NCBI GenBank assembly: GCA_026397235.1
Contig: JAPLVG010000013.1
Span: forward strand, 1 to 32,473
DNA length: 32,473 nucleotides
Source: Candidatus Berkelbacteria bacterium
GTDB lineage: Bacteria > Patescibacteriota > UBA1384 > XYA2-FULL-43-10 > CAINNR01
Direction of reading: 5' to 3'
Below, one piece after another: positions 15,949-23,615 of the stretch; the stretch's first letter is position 1; the number at the start of each line of letters is the position of its first letter. A model generated the notes under the pieces. It ran no database searches and was not told the origin of the DNA. It saw only the letters and a program-made list of their open reading frames with translations. The translations under genes were made by a program, and so were the position numbers.

Positions 15949-16586
15949 CGGCGGTTACCTCCATCGTGGATTGACTGGCTCATCTGACATTTGCTTCGAC
16001 CGATTGCGGCTTTTCTTTCGGCTTCCGAGATTGCTTTCATCCTTTCAATCAACGCCCCCAAAGCGTTGACGTACTGATCGGACGATGTGTCTCCGGGTTT
16101 GATGCCATACATCGCATCGAGCGGTGACCGGACACCTAGCAATTCATCGATCTCGCAGTTCCCGCCATGTTTGGGATTTTGGCACAACTTCAGGTCGACC
16201 AAAATCCTGACCATGTGAGAACAAACCAGTGTTGAACAGCTTGGCGGACGCATGCAAGAAAGTAGACAACCTCGCTCACAGAGCGCTTTACACGGACCGT
16301 TATTTGGCATGCGCCGTTTACCGGTTGTAAAGCTGTTTTGCTCGATCGCCTTAGCCCAGTTTGGACCATTAGTCATTTCCTGGGCATTGGACAGAGACTG
16401 CCAGTGATCGTGTGCCTGGTTATCAACCAAGCAACAACACATGTCTTTGTGTGGACGGACTCCAGAGGAGATTGCTCCCATGCTTTCAGAAAAGCAGTGG
16501 GCGCAAAGATCCTCGAAGAGTGAGAAGAATCTCTTCAGCATCTTCTCCAATTCTCGGAACTTTTTCAGCCCTGCTTTGTCTGGCAC
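15945..16586 (-). CDS. Cysteine-cluster protein (possibly YkgJ-like), partner of the radical SAM enzyme
   Basis: I place the start at GTG 16586 (GAGGTG six nt upstream) instead of ATG 16670, because good promoter boxes lie inside the longer reading. The 213-residue product has 14 cysteines: a CAHC pair, a CCC triplet, and the run 'CKALCERGCLLSCMRPPSC' followed by more. The 'C..L...GC....RP..C' spacing recalls YkgJ-type cysteine-cluster proteins that bind Zn or Fe-S, but the match is partial. It is first in the operon. It could donate a cluster, bind the peptide or take part in modification; none of this is proven by the sequence. Confidence 0.6.
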   Translation of the reverse strand: MPDKAGLKKFRELEKMLKRFFSLFEDLCAHCFSESMGAISSGVRPHKDMCCCLVDNQAHDHWQSLSNAQEMTNGPNWAKAIEQNSFTTGKRRMPNNGPCKALCERGCLLSCMRPPSCSTLVCSHMVRILVDLKLCQNPKHGGNCEIDELLGVRSPLDAMYGIKPGDTSSDQYVNALGALIERMKAISEAERKAAIGRSKCQMSQSIHDGGNRR

Positions 16587-16608
16587 GGTAATCACCTCGT
16601 TGTGATGT

Positions 16609-16661
16609 ACTGCAGAATATACTGCCGAATTTGTTATATCACAAATACACAAATTCTGCAA
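16609..16661 (-). promoter_or_regulatory. Promoter of the radical SAM cassette
   Basis: Read on the minus strand, TTGTGA (16639-16644) and TATATT (16616-16621) are 17 nt apart. A second set, TTGCAG (16656-16661) and TATAAC (16633-16638), also has 17 nt spacing. Either would start RNA 20-40 nt before the GTG at 16586. Confidence 0.5.
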
Positions 16662-16711
16662 TCCTATCATGGCAAATTAACAGAATTATTTTAACATTGG
16701 ATTAATCACTA

Positions 16712-16900
16712 TTATTTAATCACCGTTATCTTTTTATCCTTTAAGCTCATCTTAATTTTCAGGCAGTTAAGGAGTTCTCGCTTTTCTTCTCTGGCACCTT
16801 CTCGGAGTACGAATTTGGAGTAATCTCTAAGGTCAACCTCGTTATTTAAATCTTTGCTGACTTTTTGTTTTAGGATTTTTTGCAAACCTATTGATAATAG
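16712..16900 (-). pseudogene. C-terminal relic of a serine site-specific recombinase
   Basis: A minus-strand frame of 62 codons with no start codon reads 'GLQKILKQKVSKDLNNEVDL' and ends 'REEKRELLNCLKIKMSLKDK' plus a short tail. The 'EKRELL...L.LKDKKI' ending is typical of the tail of large serine recombinases and resolvase-like enzymes. The frame is closed by TGA at 16901-16903, and no catalytic domain is found. It sits just upstream of the radical SAM cassette and may record the event that brought that cassette in. Confidence 0.45.
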
Positions 16901-16941
16901 TCAGTCGATTTGCTTTAGTAGAGGTAATAAATTCTAGAAAT

Positions 16942-18114
16942 ATGAAGAAAGAACTTAAAACATTAGTTAATATTGTAAAAACCGGTTCTCGAGAAGAAGT
17001 CAAAAAAGCCCAAAAAGAGATCGAGGATTTTACTCATTGGCGTGGCAAAAAAGATCGTAATTCCCGAGACGAAAGTTTTAGAATCTTTCTCGGTGAGATA
17101 AAAAAATTTGAACAAATACCAGATATTGATCATCAATGTTATTTTATCAGTTCTCTAAAATGGGCATTTTTTACACTTGGAAGTAAACATTTTGATGAAT
17201 TTTCTAAATTTGTGTTGGGGTGCATTCAACATCCGTCGGGGAAAATTCGACAAAGTATTTTAAAAGCTTCTGATTGGCTGATAATGTCGTTCCACACAAG
17301 TTTGATTTTTGATCTTCCAAAAAACTCAACCAACGAACAAAAAGAGGAGATAAATCGTGATCAGCTTAAATTTTGTCAATTTGTTGATAAAGTTGGCGAA
17401 CTTTCCGAACAATATTTTTTGCCGAAGTATGGGCGAATAAAATACATATCAAGTTTGCCTGTCAGTGAATATAAAAGTATTCAAATGTTGCTTACAGAAG
17501 TTTTGTTACGGAGTAATGGTTATGAGAGAATATACGATGATTATCTCCGAAAAATAAATCAAGATGATGCAGTTGCTGATGCTGAAACAATATTGACTGA
17601 AATAAAACTTAAATATTTTCAACATGATATTGACGGGAAGAAATTAACTTACCCTGACGCAGTTTGTTCTATTTGCAACAAAAAAGATATCGCGATCGGC
17701 GCCACCAGAAATGTGTTTTTGAACAAGCCTGAATTTGTTTGCGAAGACTGTGCAATTATTGAATACCAAACAAGATACGGTTTTCTCTCGAAGGAAGCGG
17801 CAACAGCTCATCGGCGAAGAATTTTTGATATACAGTATTTATTGCACGAAATGGTTATCGACGAATACCTTGCAGACAATAATATTGATGATTATGAAAA
17901 AATCGATACTGAAATTATGGGATTTTTGCAAGAATTATCTCAAAATATATATAACGAAAAGCTGTCGAAAGCAGAAAAAATTGTGCTCGAAAATGAACAG
18001 GATCAAGATGTGGTTGAGTCAAAAATTCGGATATTATTGAGTATTACGCTAGATAATCAGCAAGAATCGATTGGCAGACGATTGTCAAGAAGCCAGTGTT
18101 GTCGACCTAAATAA
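16942..18114 (+). CDS. Uncharacterised helical protein with zinc-ribbon-like Cys pairs
   Basis: The start at ATG 16942 gives 390 residues; the longer TTG start at 16891 overlaps the recombinase relic. The first 240 residues are helical and HEAT-like in feel (ASDWLIMSFH, LLTEVLLRSNGYERIYDDYL). Near residues 252-285 CSIC and CEDC are separated by about 28 residues, as in a treble-clef or zinc-ribbon finger. The rest is a long charged helical region. No signal peptide or membrane helix is present. I do not recognise a family. It lies 46 nt upstream of the PIF1-like helicase, in the same direction, so a shared nucleic-acid role is possible. Confidence 0.65.
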   Translation: MKKELKTLVNIVKTGSREEVKKAQKEIEDFTHWRGKKDRNSRDESFRIFLGEIKKFEQIPDIDHQCYFISSLKWAFFTLGSKHFDEFSKFVLGCIQHPSGKIRQSILKASDWLIMSFHTSLIFDLPKNSTNEQKEEINRDQLKFCQFVDKVGELSEQYFLPKYGRIKYISSLPVSEYKSIQMLLTEVLLRSNGYERIYDDYLRKINQDDAVADAETILTEIKLKYFQHDIDGKKLTYPDAVCSICNKKDIAIGATRNVFLNKPEFVCEDCAIIEYQTRYGFLSKEAATAHRRRIFDIQYLLHEMVIDEYLADNNIDDYEKIDTEIMGFLQELSQNIYNEKLSKAEKIVLENEQDQDVVESKIRILLSITLDNQQESIGRRLSRSQCCRPK

Positions 18115-18160
18115 TTTGATGTTATGATTTAACCATAACAAACATCTAATTGAATTTTTT

Positions 18161-19861
18161 ATGACTCAAAACCAAGCGCTTGAAATTTTGAAAACCGGCG
18201 CCAATGTTTTTTTAACCGGCGAACCGGGTAGTGGCAAAACATACACCATCAACCGATATGTCGAATATTTGCGTTCGCACAGAATTGAGCCGGCGATCAC
18301 CGCCTCTACTGGCATCGCCGCTACTCACATCAGTGGTATGACAATTCACTCATGGAGCGGTATTGGGATTAAAAATCGTCTGAATTCCTCCGAGCTAGCT
18401 AAAATTGTCGCAAATGATTATGTCGACAAGCGAGTCTCCGAGGCGAAGGTTTTAATAATCGATGAAATTTCAATGCTACCGCCGGAAACCTTGCAATCAA
18501 TCGAATTAATTTGCAGGAAAATAAAGAAAAACCAGAAACCTTTTGGCGGAATTCAAGTTGTTTTGGTCGGTGATTTTTTTCAGTTGCCTCCGGTTATAAA
18601 AAATCAATTTAATAATAACCGCTATGAAGAATTTTTTGAGGAAAATCCAGCCCGTTTTGCCTACGATTCGCCGATTTGGGAAACGGCCGAGTTTATTACC
18701 TGCTACATTAACGAGCAATATCGCCAAGATGATACTATGCTAGTTTCAATTTTATCGAAAATTCGAAGTAATACTTTTGATGACATCTCTTTATCAATTA
18801 TCAGTAAAAGAAAAATAGGGTTGGCAAAAATTCCCTCGGACACACCGAAACTTTTCTCTCACAATGTTGATGTTGATCGAGAAAATAATCGTCTCTTGGC
18901 AAAAATTCCAACTTGCGCTCGGGTTTTCCAGATGGAGTCGAAAGGCAGAGCAGCGTTAGTTGTGGCGATGAAAAAAGGTTGTTTATCGCCGGAAAATCTT
19001 GAATTAAAGGTCGGGGCATCAGTGATGTTCACCAAAAATAATTCGAAAGAGGGTTTTGTTAATGGAACACTGGGAGTAGTGGACAAGTTCGATAATGATT
19101 CCAGACAACCGATTGTTAAAACCTTAAATGGCAGGAAAATTAAAGTCTCACCAATGGAATGGACAGTCGAAGAAAACGGTAGGGTCAAGGGGTTGTTGCG
19201 GCAAATCCCCTTACGGTTAGCGTGGGCAATTACTGTTCATAAAAGTCAGGGAATTAGTTTGGACGCCGCAATTATCGATCTGTCAGCTGTTTTTGAATTC
19301 GGTCAGGGCTATGTTGCAATTTCCCGCGTTCGGCGACTTTCGGGAATTTTTCTTTTGGGCTGGAACAATATGGCATTTCAGGTTAACCCTGAAGTTTTGA
19401 AAAGGGATCGGGAATTCCAGCAACATTCGGCAGAAACAGAAAAATCTTTTGCTAATTTTTCGGCCAAAAAAATTGAAAAAATGTCAGAGGATTTTATCAT
19501 TTCTTCTGGTGGCAGGCTAAAAGCATTCGCTGACTTTGGCCGAAATAAAAAACCTAAAGTTTCGACATACGACACTACATTTAATCTTTGGAAAGAGGGG
19601 AAAAATATCGAACAAATATCAAAGGCACGCAATCTCGCCGACGAGACAATATTAAGTCATATTGAAACTTTGGTTGAGCAAGGACAAATTAACCAAACCG
19701 AACTTTTTAGAATAATACCGGCAAATTTTGTCACAGATTTGGAAAAAATTCAGCAAGCGTTTTCCGATCTGAAAACAGACTCATTGTCATCAGTTTTCTA
19801 TCATTTAAATGCCAAATATTCTTACTCCCAAATTCGAATTGCACGAATGTTTAGGGAGTAA
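18161..19861 (+). CDS. PIF1-like superfamily 1 DNA helicase with C-terminal HTH_40-like domain
   Basis: The 566-residue protein has Walker A GEPGSGKT (20-27), the 'TASTGIAATHI' motif Ia, 'LIIDEISML' (motif II), 'VGDFFQLPPV' (motif III) and the C-terminal 'AITVHKSQGISLD' and 'YVAISRV' motifs. These define the PIF1/RecD-like 5'-3' helicases. The last 100 residues (TFNLWKEGKNIEQISKARNL, then 'ETILSHIETLVEQGQI') look like the helix-turn-helix_40 domain seen fused to PIF1 and RecQ-type helicases. It probably unwinds forks, R-loops or G-quadruplex DNA. The terminator at 19953-19994 follows. Confidence 0.93.
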   Translation: MTQNQALEILKTGANVFLTGEPGSGKTYTINRYVEYLRSHRIEPAITASTGIAATHISGMTIHSWSGIGIKNRLNSSELAKIVANDYVDKRVSEAKVLIIDEISMLPPETLQSIELICRKIKKNQKPFGGIQVVLVGDFFQLPPVIKNQFNNNRYEEFFEENPARFAYDSPIWETAEFITCYINEQYRQDDTMLVSILSKIRSNTFDDISLSIISKRKIGLAKIPSDTPKLFSHNVDVDRENNRLLAKIPTCARVFQMESKGRAALVVAMKKGCLSPENLELKVGASVMFTKNNSKEGFVNGTLGVVDKFDNDSRQPIVKTLNGRKIKVSPMEWTVEENGRVKGLLRQIPLRLAWAITVHKSQGISLDAAIIDLSAVFEFGQGYVAISRVRRLSGIFLLGWNNMAFQVNPEVLKRDREFQQHSAETEKSFANFSAKKIEKMSEDFIISSGGRLKAFADFGRNKKPKVSTYDTTFNLWKEGKNIEQISKARNLADETILSHIETLVEQGQINQTELFRIIPANFVTDLEKIQQAFSDLKTDSLSSVFYHLNAKYSYSQIRIARMFRE

Positions 19862-19868
19862 TATTACT

Positions 19869-19934
19869 CTATTCGTTTTTTAGCACTTTAATAAAAATGT
19901 CGCTTGGCATGTTAACACGGCCGATTTGTTTTCC
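19869..19934 (-). pseudogene. Relic of a second lepA C-terminus
   Basis: On the minus strand, beyond the lepA stop, a 22-codon run ending in TAG reads 'GRVNMPSDIFIKVLKNE'. It closely matches the lepA end 'GKVQIPSDTFIQVLKS'. No frame joins it to anything upstream. It seems to be what is left of another lepA copy or of a partial replacement of the gene's 3' end, separated from the present gene by a palindromic repeat. Confidence 0.7.
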
Positions 19935-19952
19935 CGACGCTTGCGGCCGGAA

Positions 19953-19994
19953 TCCCGTATCCCCGACAGATGTCGGGGCATCGGGACATTTTTT
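19953..19994 (+). terminator. REP-like hairpin acting as terminator
   Basis: CCCCGACA-ga-TGTCGGGG (19961-19978) sits inside an outer TCCCG/CGGGA pair, followed by T6 at 19989-19994. On the plus strand it would end the helicase transcript. The core is a palindrome type often dispersed in genomes, so it may be a mobile REP unit recruited as terminator. Confidence 0.7.
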
Positions 19995-19995
19995 C

Positions 19996-21733
19996 TTATG
20001 ATTTCAATACTTGAATAAATGTATCACTTGGAATCTGAACTTTGCCGACTCGAGCCATCCTCTTCTTGCCTTTTTTCTGTTTATCTAGGAGTTTATTCTT
20101 TCGAGTCACATCTCCGCCATAGAGCTTAGCGGTAACATCTTTGCGTAGCGCTGAAATTCGTTCCGATGCGATGATAGAGCCGCCAATAGTTGCCTGAATT
20201 TTTATTTCAAAGTTTTGGCGCGGGATCAGTTCCTTTAGTCGCTCAACAATTCGGCGCCCCTCGGCCCCAGCCTTCGGGGTAAACACGATAAATGATAGGG
20301 CATCAACTTTATCCTCGGCAATTAAAATATCAATTTTTGATAAATCGGCCTGGCGCCAATTTAGAATTTCATAGTTCATCGAAGCGTAGCCAGAAGACAC
20401 AGTTTTTAATTGATCATAAAAATCAACGATTAATTCAGCCAATGGAATTTCATATTTCAAAAGTGCCCGACCATCGTCAAAGTATTCGGTATTTTTGTAA
20501 GTTGCCCGTTTTTTCTGGGCAATATCCATAATGTTGCCAATGTAATCTTTCGGCGAGATTATCTCCAGTGTCGCCCAAGGCTCAGAAATTTCCTTGTAGG
20601 TATTAGCTTCAGGCATATCCGATGCTCGCTCAACGATTGTTTCATCACCCGAATTTTTTACAATGTGATATTCAACAGTTGGCGAAGTAATAACAATGTC
20701 TAAGTCGAACTCTCGTTCCAATCGCTCGCGGACAATATCCATATGTAATAAGCCTAAAAAGCCACAGCGAAAACCAAATCCCAGCACCTCCGAGCGCTCT
20801 GGTTCGTAGGATAGGGAAGAGTCATTCAGTTTCAACTTTTCAACTGCATCTTTCAACTCGGGATATTTGTCCTTTTTTGTAACCCGGAAGAGGGGAGAGC
20901 GCTGCTTCCTTTTTGGATGTAATGGTATCACCGACGGCAGCTTGTGAAACTTCGCGAAAACCGGTTACGCAGTAGCCAATTTCCCCTGCCGAGAGGGGAG
21001 AGCGGGAAATTAATTTCGGTTTAAAAACTCCAACATCCTCTGCCCTACCTTGCGAGTTGGTTTGCATTAAGATAATTTCGTCGGTATTTTTTAGATTTCC
21101 GTCAATCATTCGCAAGTAAGCGACTACTCCGCGATAGGGGTCATAGACCGAATCAAAAATTAAGGCCTTGAGCTTTCCATTTGACTCCCCCTTTGGAGCT
21201 GGAACTCGTTTGATAATTTCATTTAGAATATTTTCTACACCCTCACCAGTTTTACCAGAAGCGAGTAAAATATCCTCTTCTTTGCAACCCAGCAGTTTGA
21301 TAATTTCGTGTTTTACTTCCTCCGGGCGTGCTGCCGGTAAGTCGATTTTATTTAAGACCGGAATGATTTCCAAGTCATGTTCCAAGGCCGCGTAGAGAGT
21401 TGATAATGTTTGGGCCTCAATTCCTTGCGCCGCATCAACCAAAAGAATGGCGCCTTCGACCGCCGCTAAAGAACGGGATACTTCATAGGAGAAATCGACG
21501 TGGCCTGGAGTGTCGATAAGGTTTAAGACGTGTCCACAATAATCCATTCTAACAGGAGCCAACTTTATGGTGATACCTCTTTCTCTTTCCAGGTCCATAG
21601 AATCCAAAAGTTGGTCCTTCATATCACGTTTTTCTACTGTATGTGTGAATTCCAACATCCTGTCGGCTAATGTCGATTTTCCATGATCTACATGGCTTAT
21701 GATGCAAAAATTTCTAATGTTTTTTATTTCCAT
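19996..21733 (-). pseudogene. lepA: Elongation factor 4 (LepA), disrupted by a small out-of-frame deletion
   Basis: The N-terminal part (from 21733) has the GTPase motifs SHVDHGKSTL, DTPGHVDF and NKIDLP. The C-terminal part in another phase has the LepA-specific 'GFGFRCGFLGLLHMDIVRER' and the tail 'YGGDVTRKNKLLDKQKKGKK'. At about 20880 the text runs 'LPGYKK' directly to 'DKYPELKDAVEKL'. LepA normally has about 14 more residues there (a P-x-V-x-A-G-x-x-P block). So roughly 41-44 nt are missing and the frame is shifted, at an A-rich direct repeat. EF4 remodels stalled ribosomes by back-translocation and is dispensable in many bacteria, so loss is tolerable. An assembly collapse could look the same. 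Confidence 0.85.
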
Positions 21734-21766
21734 AATCTAAACATATCATTTCTGAGCTTGGAAAAC

Positions 21767-21795
21767 TAGACAAAAACTACCCATTATGATATATA
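21767..21795 (+). promoter_or_regulatory. Promoter of the GC-rich orphan gene
   Basis: TAGACA (21767-21772) and TATATA (21790-21795) are separated by 17 nt and lie about 30 nt before the ATG at 21824. Confidence 0.45.
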
Positions 21796-21823
21796 TTAGT
21801 CATCACTGCCAGCGAGGTGAATC

Positions 21824-22108
21824 ATGTACAGGGTAATGCAACAATTTGCAGTTGATGACCCAGTGGAGGTCTCGGCCAACAAATGCCCAAAGCTAGCTTT
21901 GGCAGGGTGTCTATGCTCGCCAATAAGTTACGACTTCGTCAGTATCGCGTTTCCTGGCGATCCACCGGAACTGGTTGACCTTGACACGGCGTCACTCGAT
22001 CACCTGGTGGCACAGATAGAGGCAGGGAGGCTGCTCCACGCTACCTTCAGGCGTCCAGGTGCCGCACCCGAGCTGGAAGACATCCATCAATTCATCCTGA
22101 GGGTTTGA
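21824..22108 (+). CDS. GC-rich orphan small protein
   Basis: The 94-residue product (MYRVMQQFAVDDPVEV at the start, 'IEAGRLLHATFRRPG' near the end) has no motif I recognise. GAGGTG lies 4 nt before the ATG. With its own promoter and a textbook terminator it forms a self-contained unit. Composition is richer in G and C than its neighbours and similar to the radical SAM cassette, so it may also be imported. Three cysteines (two as CLC) fall near residues 21-31. No signal peptide or membrane helix is present. Confidence 0.65.
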   Translation: MYRVMQQFAVDDPVEVSANKCPKLALAGCLCSPISYDFVSIAFPGDPPELVDLDTASLDHLVAQIEAGRLLHATFRRPGAAPELEDIHQFILRV

Positions 22109-22115
22109 CCCGGTC

Positions 22116-22140
22116 GGCGCGACGTTCGCGCCGTTTTTTT
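22116..22140 (+). terminator. Rho-independent terminator
   Basis: GGCGCGA-cgt-TCGCGCC (22116-22132) is followed by T7. It ends the 94-residue orphan gene 8 nt after its stop. Confidence 0.93.
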
Positions 22141-22150
22141 ATTATTAAGT

Positions 22151-22192
22151 TTGTATGCTGAAAACGCACGATCGTGCGTTTTCAGCATACAA
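22151..22192. repeat. 42-bp perfect palindrome
   Basis: TTGTATGCTGAAAACGCACG reads inward from both ends and the centre is A|T (22171/22172), giving 21-bp arms with no spacer and no mismatch. It sits between convergent genes (orphan gene and nfo). It can act as a terminator in both directions, but the length and perfection exceed that need. Confidence 0.95.
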
Positions 22193-22218
22193 TTGAGATC
22201 AAGATCCTGTCTGTAACT

Positions 22219-23052
22219 TTATTTTCTCAAACTTTTTAAAAGTTCGATGTCGGAAATTTCCTCGGAGGTTTTCATATTTGGAGTTTCGATGATGCCGGGC
22301 AAGTGTGACAATTTTGGATGATTTACAATTCGGGCAAATGCTTCTTTACCAATGTATCCCTTGCCGATGTCGGCGTGACGGTCGCGATTGGAAAACAGCG
22401 GAGCAGTTGAATCGTTTAAATGCAAACAAACTAAATTTTCTAAACCGATATATTTATCAAATTCTTTCAAAGTTTCTTCCAACCCATCTTCCATTGCGAC
22501 ATTATAGCCAGAGCCGTATGCGTGAGCGGTGTCGAGCGTTACTTTCAGCCGTGGCGAATTTACTTTAGCCATAATTTCTGCCAATTCTTCAAATTTATCA
22601 CCTATAATATCACCAGCACCGGCAGAGTTTTCCAAAATCAAATAAGGCTTTTCGCTGGCAGCCAAAACTGTTTTAATGCCAAGCACAATTTTATCTATGA
22701 CCTCGGAGAGTTTTTTTCCTTTGGTTGAGCCTACATGAAAGTTAGCACCGATCGCGCCCAATAGTTGGGCTTTTTTCATGTCATCAATTAAAGTTTTGAT
22801 TGAGGCTTCGTAGAAAAATGAATTACTCGATGCCAAATTAATCAGGTATATACTATGAATGACAATTGGGTTAATATTGGCTTTCTTATTCAGATCGATA
22901 AATCTGCTGATTTCTTTTTCCGGAATCGCAACCGGATTCCAGCGCTGCGGCGGATTGGCAAAAATCTGCATGCATTCACAACCAACAGACTCGGCACGAT
23001 TTATCGCCTCGGAAAATGGCGCTTCAGTTGAAATGTGAGAGCCAAATAACAT
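22219..23052 (-). CDS. nfo: Endonuclease IV (AP endonuclease)
   Basis: The 277-residue TIM-barrel enzyme starts MLFGSHIST at 23052, with a weak GGGAA site before it. A longer reading to 23151 is encoded by the inverted-repeat element at 23067-23182 and is not native. Zinc-site motifs are in order: 'VIHSIY', 'FHVGS', 'LILENSAG', 'VTLDTAHAYGSGY', 'HLNDS', 'NRDRHADIGKGYIG' and 'GIIETPN'. It cuts DNA 5' to abasic sites in base excision repair. It ends close to the 42-bp palindrome, which probably serves as its terminator. Confidence 0.95.
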   Translation of the reverse strand: MLFGSHISTEAPFSEAINRAESVGCECMQIFANPPQRWNPVAIPEKEISRFIDLNKKANINPIVIHSIYLINLASSNSFFYEASIKTLIDDMKKAQLLGAIGANFHVGSTKGKKLSEVIDKIVLGIKTVLAASEKPYLILENSAGAGDIIGDKFEELAEIMAKVNSPRLKVTLDTAHAYGSGYNVAMEDGLEETLKEFDKYIGLENLVCLHLNDSTAPLFSNRDRHADIGKGYIGKEAFARIVNHPKLSHLPGIIETPNMKTSEEISDIELLKSLRK

Positions 23053-23066
23053 AATATTTTCCCTTT

Positions 23067-23182
23067 TGTCATTTCGACATCGCGATATTTTTTCGCGACG
23101 AGAAATATACAACTTATTGTTTTTATAAAACCTAATCGGTAGATTTCTCATCCTTCGACAAGCTCAGGATGTCGAAATGACA
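23067..23182. repeat. MITE-like element with 15-bp terminal inverted repeats
   Basis: TGTCATTTCGACATC (23067-23081) is the exact reverse complement of 23168-23182. The interior folds further (TCGCG...CGCGA; CATCCT...AGGATG). No target duplication is obvious and there is no room for a transposase. It fills the gap between nfo and the next gene almost exactly, 14 nt from the nfo ATG and 2 nt from the next stop. Confidence 0.8.
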
Positions 23183-23184
23183 GA

Positions 23185-23594
23185 TTATTTGATTTTCGCT
23201 AAGTCACCATTAATTACAACTGGTTTCATAGCAATAATTTCTGTTGCATATATTATATCGGGAATTGGATTCAAGAGAAATATTTCTGATTTAAAACATG
23301 GGCAAATCCCATTTCCAAAAATGTATTTCCCCCAATGTAATTTTTGATTCCATTTTTATCGTAATTCAAAACCAAAATTCCATCAGCTCCTTGCATTGCT
23401 CGCCAAAACTCACGAATCGCATCATTATTGTATTTTTGTTTCAATTTCAGATGTTCTTTTTCTGTGTCAGTTTTTCCATGAAAACCTTTGTGCAAATCAG
23501 TCAAAAATGCTTGATGTCCATTTTTAGCAAGCTTTTCTTTCATTTCAAGCATTTGTTCCGCAAATTGCATACTGCCAACAATTCCAATTTTCAT
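23185..23594 (-). pseudogene. DUF4406/deoxyribosyltransferase-like protein with a 1-nt frameshift
   Basis: The frame from ATG 23594 (MKIGIVGSMQFAEQMLEM) stops at 23271 after 'AHVLNQKYFS'. If one A is added in the AAA run near 23283 the reading continues 'NQKIFLLNPIPDIIYATEI' to a natural stop at 23185-23187, giving about 136 residues. The Rossmann-like start and the 'GILVLNYDKNGI..YIGGNTFLEMGFAHVLN' pattern fit the nucleoside 2-deoxyribosyltransferase/DUF4406 group. The lesion is a homopolymer indel, so sequencing error is a strong alternative to a true mutation. Confidence 0.7.
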
Positions 23595-23615
23595 TTTTTG
23601 CTTTTCACTTAAGAT

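Noticed and set aside
16587-16670. Longer ATG start for the cysteine-cluster protein
   Set aside because: Two promoter-like boxes and no ribosome site lie in this stretch; GTG 16586 has a good SD.
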